Of a stretch of DNA of 9,827 nucleotides, positions 5,522 through 9,827 are shown piece by piece. The position numbers and the translations under genes were made by a program. The stretch covers positions 1 through 9,827 of the forward strand of contig CAZIMF010000030.1 of the NCBI GenBank assembly GCA_964540445.1, read 5' to 3'. This DNA is from JALQXV01 sp964540445. GTDB lineage: Bacteria; Patescibacteriota; Saccharimonadia; Saccharimonadales; 2-12-FULL-41-12. The notes under the pieces were generated by a model. That model saw only the letters and a list, made by a program, of their open reading frames with translations, did not search any database and was not told where the DNA came from. Numbering within the stretch: position 1 is the first letter of the stretch; each line of letters begins with the position of its first letter.

Positions 5522-5989
5522 ATGGAAAAGTCAACGAAACACGATTCAAAAGAGTTAGATATCGCCGATATTACGACCTATCAGGCGGGTGTAATCCAAT
5601 CTACTGCTTTTCGCGTTATGAATAAAGTTACTGCCACTATGCTCAAAGATTACAATCTTAGCACCATGCAGTGGTTTATCGTTGGTACGGTGTACGATGC
5701 TGGTGACGAAGGAATCAGTATCACCGATTTGTCCCGCAAGCTTGATACCGGCATCTCCTTCTTAACCAACAGCATTAATGTACTAGAATTAAAAAAGATG
5801 GTTGTGCGCCGAGACCATGGCACGGATAGCCGCGTTCGATTGGTTCACATTAATCCCTCCTTCAAGCCAAAATGTGTTCAAATCGAAAATAAACTGCGCG
5901 AAGAAATGCGCAAAACCCTTTACAGCCACATAACCCGCGAAGAACTAACCACCTACATCAAAGTGCTCAATCAGCTGGCTGCTCTTTAA
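5522..5989 (+). CDS. MarR-family transcriptional regulator
   Basis: 155 aa. The flanking helices for dimerisation are at about 18-44 and 113-155. The winged helix-turn-helix runs from about 46 to 112: LSTMQWFIVGTVYDAG (helices 2-3), ISITDLSRKL, recognition helix about 76-91 (TGISFLTNSINVLELKKM), and the wing VVRRDHGTDSRVRLVHI with the conserved D-x-R pair. It is a cytosolic DNA-binding dimer that usually represses its own gene and neighbours until a ligand or oxidant releases it. The perfect inverted repeat just upstream and its two relatives suggest regulon targets among the copper/redox genes. The single cysteine (C118) gives no obvious two-Cys redox switch, so the signal is unknown. The stop abuts that of the convergent downstream gene. 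Confidence 0.93.
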   Translation: MEKSTKHDSKELDIADITTYQAGVIQSTAFRVMNKVTATMLKDYNLSTMQWFIVGTVYDAGDEGISITDLSRKLDTGISFLTNSINVLELKKMVVRRDHGTDSRVRLVHINPSFKPKCVQIENKLREEMRKTLYSHITREELTTYIKVLNQLAAL

Positions 5990-6547
5990 TTAAGAGGTTT
6001 GCTGGGTGCTGCTGTCTGATGAGGGCAGTTGTTTTTGGTGACCGTGTTGATCGTGGTGCTTGAGACTATTTTGTAACACTTCAATCACTCGTTCGGCGTG
6101 CTGGCGACTCATACCAACCCGGCTAATAGGAACTGACTGGCCCTGACCAGTTTGTTGCATAAACTGTAGTACAACGCCACTATCGGTAATCGTTGCCTGC
6201 ATAGAATCGGTGTAGACCACACGGGTATCGACCGGCATAAACATTACCAGTTGCTTGGTAAGCATATCTTCGACAGAACTGGCTATACTGCCTTCGGCTT
6301 CTTCGCGTTGGTCTTCGGCAAGTTCACGCAAATCTTGAGCTTGATCTTCGGTAAGTAAAAAGTGACTGATTAACATGTCGAGAACTTCGAGAGGAGGAGC
6401 GACCTTACCGGCCTCAAATGCTCGTAGCATTTTTTCATCGATTTCAAGGGTACTGCAAACGTCGTGCACTGATTGCTGCCATTGTTCACGCAGGAATTTA
6501 AGGCGGGCGCCGAGTGCTACATACTTGTCTTTGTCATTCATACTCAT
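5990..6547 (-). CDS. HTH (XRE-like) protein with DUF3467-like C-terminal domain
   Basis: 185 aa. Residues about 10-65 look like a Cro/C1-type helix-turn-helix (LGARLKFLREQWQQSVHDV, then LRAFEAGKVAPPLEVLDML), diverged at the usual Q-x-x-[IV] position. A charged helix follows (66-86). Residues 104-162 resemble DUF3467: DTRVVYTDSMQATITDSGVVLQF, then a segment rich in Ser/Arg and MSRQHAERVIEVLQNSL. The tail is polar and His/Gln-rich (HHDQHGHQ, 164-171). It is presumably a cytosolic regulator of unknown target. It is convergent with marR, with stop codons directly adjacent, and divergent from murB across 86 bp. No Shine-Dalgarno precedes the ATG, but CATAAT at 6554-6559 does. The HTH call is fairly good; the DUF3467 call is by resemblance only. 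Confidence 0.78.
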   Translation of the reverse strand: MSMNDKDKYVALGARLKFLREQWQQSVHDVCSTLEIDEKMLRAFEAGKVAPPLEVLDMLISHFLLTEDQAQDLRELAEDQREEAEGSIASSVEDMLTKQLVMFMPVDTRVVYTDSMQATITDSGVVLQFMQQTGQGQSVPISRVGMSRQHAERVIEVLQNSLKHHDQHGHQKQLPSSDSSTQQTS

Positions 6548-6553
6548 AGTTTT

Positions 6554-6559
6554 ATTATG
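6554..6559 (-). promoter_or_regulatory. Candidate -10 of the HTH/DUF3467-like gene
   Basis: CATAAT on the minus strand (5/6 to TATAAT) ends 6 nt before the ATG, so transcription would start at or next to the start codon. No clear -35 is seen; TTGAAC at 6580-6585 is spaced at 20 bp. Confidence 0.35.
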
Positions 6560-6618
6560 TTACGCCTAATATGCCATAGGTTCAAGCATATGCATCGTCT
6601 GACTTCTCTAAAATACGC

Positions 6619-6624
6619 TATACT
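6619..6624 (+). promoter_or_regulatory. Candidate -10 of murB
   Basis: TATACT (5/6 to TATAAT) ends 9 nt before the murB ATG, and no Shine-Dalgarno intervenes, implying a leader of only a few bases. No good -35 is visible at 17 bp. Confidence 0.42.
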
Positions 6625-6633
6625 GGTAATACA

Positions 6634-7662
6634 ATGGATCCCGAACCGAAAACAAACATATCATTAAAAGACTACTCGACAATGCGCTTAGGCGGCCCGG
6701 CTGCCTATTTGCAGGACATAACTTCTGCCCGACAAATTGGAAAAGCAATTGAGTGGGCCGATGCGCACAATGTTCCGGTAATTATGATTGGCGGTGGCAG
6801 CAATATAGTCTGGAACGATGCTGGTTTTAAGGGTTTAGTTTTAGTGAATAGAATCCCCGGTTACGAAGTACAGCATCAGGGAGATCAAACATTTGTAACG
6901 GTTGGTGCTGGCGAACCATGGGATAGTGTGGTGGCTCGGACTATCCTCGAAGAGCTATCGGGCCTAGAACAACTTTCACTGATACCGGGGACAACCGGTG
7001 CCACCCCAATCCAGAACGTTGGTGCATACGGCCGCGAAGTCTCGGACGTATTAGTTTGTGTCCAAGCCTACGATCGGGAACAAAAAAAAGTTATTGTTAT
7101 CCCTAAAATTGATTGCGGTTTCGGATATCGAACCAGTCGATTTAAAACCACAGACAAGGGTCGTTTCTTTATTACATCTGTCACCTATTCACTGACTAAA
7201 AATCAACCGTTGCCACCATTTTATGAGTCGGTTCAAAAATACTTAAGAGAACATGGGATCGCTCATCCGACTTCAAGCGATATCCGCACTGCTGTTATTG
7301 ATATTCGTAACAGTAAACTACCCGATCCAAAAGTTGTCGCTAACTGCGGCTCGTTTTTTGGGAATCCGATTGTTGATTCTGATCAATTATATGAACTTCA
7401 AATGAAGTTTCCTGATATGAAGTTCTGGCTAACCGATGATGGACGCGCCAAACTTTCGGCCGCCTGGATGCTCGAACAACTCGGCCTTAAGGGTTACCAC
7501 GAACCAAACACCGGCATGGCAATCTGGGATAAACAAGCCCTAGTGTTTGTAAACGAAAAAGCACCGAATACTGCTTCGCTGCTTGCTTTCCGCGACGCCA
7601 TTGTAACAGCAGTTCAAAACAAGTTTGGCGTTACGCTTGAGCAAGAACCAGAGCTGATTTAG
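6634..7662 (+). CDS. murB: UDP-N-acetylenolpyruvoylglucosamine reductase MurB (type I)
   Basis: 342 aa, full length, matching the size of E. coli-type MurB. It reduces UDP-GlcNAc-enolpyruvate to UDP-MurNAc with NADPH through FAD, the second committed step of peptidoglycan synthesis, in the cytosol. FAD-domain motifs are STMRLGG (15-21), IGGGSNIVW (52-60) and PGTTGATPIQNVGAYG (118-133). GYRTSRFK (164-171) carries the active-site Arg (R166). NCGSFFGNP (237-245) carries the catalytic Ser (S240), and the EPE at 338-340 near the C-terminus supplies the catalytic Glu region. The Y-loop-containing length and the GSFF motif mark type I. It sits alone between a divergent HTH gene and the convergent glyA (6-bp gap), not in a mur operon, although murA lies 1.5 kb downstream on the same strand. 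Confidence 0.96.
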   Translation: MDPEPKTNISLKDYSTMRLGGPAAYLQDITSARQIGKAIEWADAHNVPVIMIGGGSNIVWNDAGFKGLVLVNRIPGYEVQHQGDQTFVTVGAGEPWDSVVARTILEELSGLEQLSLIPGTTGATPIQNVGAYGREVSDVLVCVQAYDREQKKVIVIPKIDCGFGYRTSRFKTTDKGRFFITSVTYSLTKNQPLPPFYESVQKYLREHGIAHPTSSDIRTAVIDIRNSKLPDPKVVANCGSFFGNPIVDSDQLYELQMKFPDMKFWLTDDGRAKLSAAWMLEQLGLKGYHEPNTGMAIWDKQALVFVNEKAPNTASLLAFRDAIVTAVQNKFGVTLEQEPELI

Positions 7663-7668
7663 CCTGCT

Positions 7669-8934
7669 TTACCTATCGCTCGGCAGCGGAAAGGCTTTAG
7701 TAAAATCTTTAATCTCGTTATTTAGTTGAGCTAAAACAGTTTCGTCATTGTGGGCGGCGATAGCCCGGTTCATCCATTCTGCGACTTGCTCCATATGCTC
7801 TTCTTTCATGCCACGTGAAGTTATGGCCGGGGTACCAAGCCTAATACCACTTGGATCGAACGGACTACGAGGGTCGAACGGTACAGTATTTTTATTGACT
7901 GTGATGCCAGCTTTGCCAAGAGCGGCTTCAGCCTCTTTGCCAGGCACGCCTTTGTTTGTCAGATCAACTAGCAATAAATGATTATCGGTACCGCCGGTTA
8001 CCAGCTCAAAGCCCCGGCTTGTGAGCTCAGTGGCCAGCTTTTTAGCATTTTTTACTATCTGGTGAGCGTATGTCTTAAACTCAGGTTGGGCGGCTTCACG
8101 TAGAGCCACAGCTATTGCGGCAGTCTGGTGGTTGTGCGGTCCGCCTTGAAGGCCCGGAATAATCGCTCTGTCTATTAGAGTTGGCAGATTTTCGGCGGTA
8201 CGCTCAACTTTTTTAAGTGGAGTCGAGGGACTACCATTACACATTATTAATGCGCCGCGTGGTCCGCGAAGAGTTTTATGGGTTGTAGTGGTGATTACAT
8301 CGGCAATTCCAACCGGGGATGGATGTGCGCCACCAACTACCAAACCGGCGATGTGCGAAATATCGGCCAGCAACCATGCATTTACGCTGTCGGCAATTTC
8401 GCGCAACTTTTGCCAATCAAAAATTCTTGGATAAGCCGTGGCGCCGACAATCAGCAGTTTAGGTTTTTCCTTCTCTGCTATTTGCTGCATAGCATCGTAG
8501 TCCATATATCCATCTTTGCCCGTCTTGTACTGAACGGAGCGGTAAAAACGACTAGAGAAGTTTACCCCCAATCCGTGGGTCATGTGCCCACCAAAGAACA
8601 ATTCCAGCCCCATCAGTGTATCCCCTGGGTCTAGGAGCGCGTAATAAGCAGCCATGTTTGCCGGCGAACCGGAGTAGGCTTGTACATTGACATGATCAAC
8701 GCCAAATAAAGCCTTGGCTCTGTCACGTGCCAGATTCTCAACTTGGTCAACAAATTGACAGCCTCCGTAGTAGCGCATTCCAGGGTATCCTTCGGAATAC
8801 TTGTCTGTCATAACAGTTCCAAGCGTATCGATTACGTCGCGCGAGGCATGGTTTTCGCTGGGGATCATTTCTAGCCCCTCTGATTGGCGATCGTGCTCTG
8901 CGGCAATTAAAGCCATAATTTCTGTATCGTTCAT
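7669..8934 (-). CDS. glyA: Serine hydroxymethyltransferase GlyA
   Basis: 421 aa, full length. This PLP enzyme interconverts serine and glycine with transfer of a one-carbon unit to tetrahydrofolate, supplying nucleotide and methionine synthesis in the cytosol. IPSENHAS (24-31) corresponds to the catalytic-Glu segment usually written LIASEN. YYGGCQFVDQVE (55-66), YSGSPANMAAY (87-97) and GGHMTHG (115-121) are substrate/cofactor motifs. DISHIAGL (191-198) supplies the PLP-binding Asp and His. TTTTHKTLRGPRG (215-227) contains Schiff-base K220, and R365 in SGIRLGTPA binds substrate carboxylate. GGAGGG at 8944-8949 lies 9 nt before the ATG. Small deviations (IPSEN, DISH, GATAY) read as lineage variation, not loss of function. 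It is convergent with murB and divergent from the HTH-murA gene. Confidence 0.96.
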   Translation of the reverse strand: MNDTEIMALIAAEHDRQSEGLEMIPSENHASRDVIDTLGTVMTDKYSEGYPGMRYYGGCQFVDQVENLARDRAKALFGVDHVNVQAYSGSPANMAAYYALLDPGDTLMGLELFFGGHMTHGLGVNFSSRFYRSVQYKTGKDGYMDYDAMQQIAEKEKPKLLIVGATAYPRIFDWQKLREIADSVNAWLLADISHIAGLVVGGAHPSPVGIADVITTTTHKTLRGPRGALIMCNGSPSTPLKKVERTAENLPTLIDRAIIPGLQGGPHNHQTAAIAVALREAAQPEFKTYAHQIVKNAKKLATELTSRGFELVTGGTDNHLLLVDLTNKGVPGKEAEAALGKAGITVNKNTVPFDPRSPFDPSGIRLGTPAITSRGMKEEHMEQVAEWMNRAIAAHNDETVLAQLNNEIKDFTKAFPLPSDR

Positions 8935-9124
8935 ATTATTATTCCCTCCAGTTAGGTAAGTTTCTAGTTCGTAAGCCCGGTTAATAATACAAAGTACTAA
9001 AACTGGCGCTCAGGCGTTTGAGAATATATAATACAAGCTAGATCATTCCTCTATTGTAACTGACCTTTGGTCGAACTGAAATAACTATTTACTCAAATCT
9101 CATAAATGGTATAATTATTGCTAT
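8935..9124. other. Divergent intergenic region between glyA and HTH-murA
   Basis: 190 bp without a gene. The glyA side has the Shine-Dalgarno and two copies of the 9-mer TTGTATTAT on the minus strand (8984-8992 and 9028-9036), each a possible -10 with no good -35. The murA side has a near-perfect promoter at 9107-9115. ACAAAGTA at 8989-8996 matches one operator half-site only. No stable long hairpin, riboswitch or tRNA is recognisable. Confidence 0.5.
9107..9115 (+). promoter_or_regulatory. Extended -10 promoter of HTH-murA
   Basis: TGGTATAAT is a perfect extended -10 and ends 9 nt before the ATG at 9125. No Shine-Dalgarno lies between, so the message is expected to be leaderless or nearly so. 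Confidence 0.65.
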
Positions 9125-9827
9125 ATGTTGTCGACAAATCAAAAAATAGGTAACTTAATTTACCAGATAAGGCAGGAACGCGGCTTAACACAAGCCGAAT
9201 TCGCCCGCCGGTTAAATACCAGCCAAAGTGCAGTTAATCGAATCGAAAAAGGACATCAAAACCTAAGCCTCGACACACTGGGGCGGATTAGCGATGTACT
9301 TAATAAACAAATTGTTACAATTGGCGGCGGAGCTATAAACCTTAAAGTTAAAGGCGGAAACGAACTATCCGGAGAAATTGTACTAAAACGCAGCAAAAAT
9401 GCTGCCGTTGCTTTACTTTGTGCCAGCTTGCTTAATTTTGGAGTTACCCGCTTTAAGGCCTTTCCACGGATTGAAGAAGTTTTTCGAATTATAGAAGTCC
9501 TGCAAAGTATGGGAGTAAAGGTTAGATGGATGGCCGGTAACGACATTGAAATTCGTCGACCCGAACACCTAGACTTAAGCAATATGAACGCAGAGTCAGC
9601 TCGAAAGACTCGCAGCGTCCTGATGCTGATGGGCGCGCTTATGCACGACTATACTAATTTTCAAATCCCCTATTCTGGTGGCTGTAAGCTGGGCGCTCGA
9701 ACGGGTGAGCCGCATCTATACGCTTTAGAACAATTCGGCGTCAACGTCACCGCTAAAGCAGGTTACTACGATGTAGTAGTAAAAAAACAAAAACCTGATT
9801 ATATTGTGCTCTACGAGACTGGTAATA
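9125..9827 (+). CDS. murA: XRE-type HTH fused to MurA (UDP-GlcNAc enolpyruvyl transferase), 3' end outside window
   Basis: Open from ATG 9125 to the right edge (234 codons). Residues 8-62 are a canonical XRE/Cro-type HTH (IGNLIYQIRQERGLTQAEFARRLNTSQSAVNRIEKG). After a short GGG linker, MurA begins at about 71 with LKVKGGNELSGEIVLKRSKNAA. K91-N92 correspond to E. coli K22-N23, R163 to R91, C187 in SGGCKLGAR to the catalytic and fosfomycin-target C115, and R192 to R120. The 24-residue R-C spacing is identical. MurA transfers enolpyruvate from PEP to UDP-GlcNAc, the first committed step of peptidoglycan synthesis. The missing part is roughly the second half of the enzyme domain. No frameshift or stop lies between the domains, so the fusion is encoded. 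Whether the HTH binds DNA, for autoregulation for example, is unknown; I recall similar fusions in Saccharibacteria. Confidence 0.92.
   Translation, partial: MLSTNQKIGNLIYQIRQERGLTQAEFARRLNTSQSAVNRIEKGHQNLSLDTLGRISDVLNKQIVTIGGGAINLKVKGGNELSGEIVLKRSKNAAVALLCASLLNFGVTRFKAFPRIEEVFRIIEVLQSMGVKVRWMAGNDIEIRRPEHLDLSNMNAESARKTRSVLMLMGALMHDYTNFQIPYSGGCKLGARTGEPHLYALEQFGVNVTAKAGYYDVVVKKQKPDYIVLYETGN

Noticed and set aside
7661..7696. Hairpin between convergent murB and glyA as a terminator
   Set aside because: Only AGCCT/AGGCT pairs, with a 26-nt loop that extends into glyA, and there is no T-tract.
8278..8634. 118-codon plus-strand open frame inside glyA
   Set aside because: It is antisense to the conserved GlyA core, and its product is unlike any family.
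8983..8996. Fourth MarR operator upstream of glyA
   Set aside because: Only one half-site (ACAAAGTA) matches; overall 10 of 14 core positions in AT-rich DNA, with no symmetry, beside a housekeeping gene.

Overview
The window is compact, moderately AT-rich bacterial DNA. Genes abut or overlap by a few bases, no intergenic gap exceeds about 200 bp, and the standard genetic code is used (TGA closes one gene in an ATGA overlap). The HTH-MurA fusion, an HTH plus DUF3467-like protein, promoters sitting almost on the start codon, and the small compact genes suggest a Candidate Phyla Radiation organism, most likely Candidatus Saccharibacteria (TM7). This is an inference from gene content; no rRNA or other marker is present to confirm it.

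Bases 1-5989 hold an envelope copper/redox gene set. On the minus strand are a YcnI-like copper-binding protein (running off the left edge), a secreted single-TM protein of CopC/YtkA-like appearance, and an MsrQ/ferric-reductase-like haem membrane protein with an added periplasmic domain. Divergent from these on the plus strand are an amicyanin-type blue-copper cupredoxin and, overlapping it, a membrane-anchored cupredoxin-like protein that has lost the copper ligands. Next come a six-TM membrane protein (-) and a minimal ferredoxin-NADP reductase-type flavoprotein (+), then a membrane-anchored helical protein with three His-containing repeats (-), divergent from a MarR-family regulator (+). 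A strong bidirectional terminator separates the flavoprotein from the helical-protein gene.

The same inverted repeat, TTTACTTT-AC-AAAGTAAA, appears perfectly between the helical-protein and marR genes (5479-5496). It recurs with 16/18 matches upstream of the YcnI-like gene (576-593) and with 14/18 matches between the haem reductase and cupredoxin genes (2334-2351). This suggests that the MarR protein controls its own gene and the whole set. A working model is NAD(P)H -> cytosolic flavoprotein -> haem b in the membrane -> extracytoplasmic cupredoxin or metal, with the N-terminal-His proteins handling copper.

Bases 5990-9827 are mostly housekeeping: an HTH/DUF3467-like protein (-), MurB (+), serine hydroxymethyltransferase GlyA (-), and an XRE-type HTH fused to MurA (+, running off the right edge). 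MurA and MurB are the two consecutive steps that commit UDP-GlcNAc to peptidoglycan. I found no tRNA, rRNA, CRISPR array, insertion sequence or origin.
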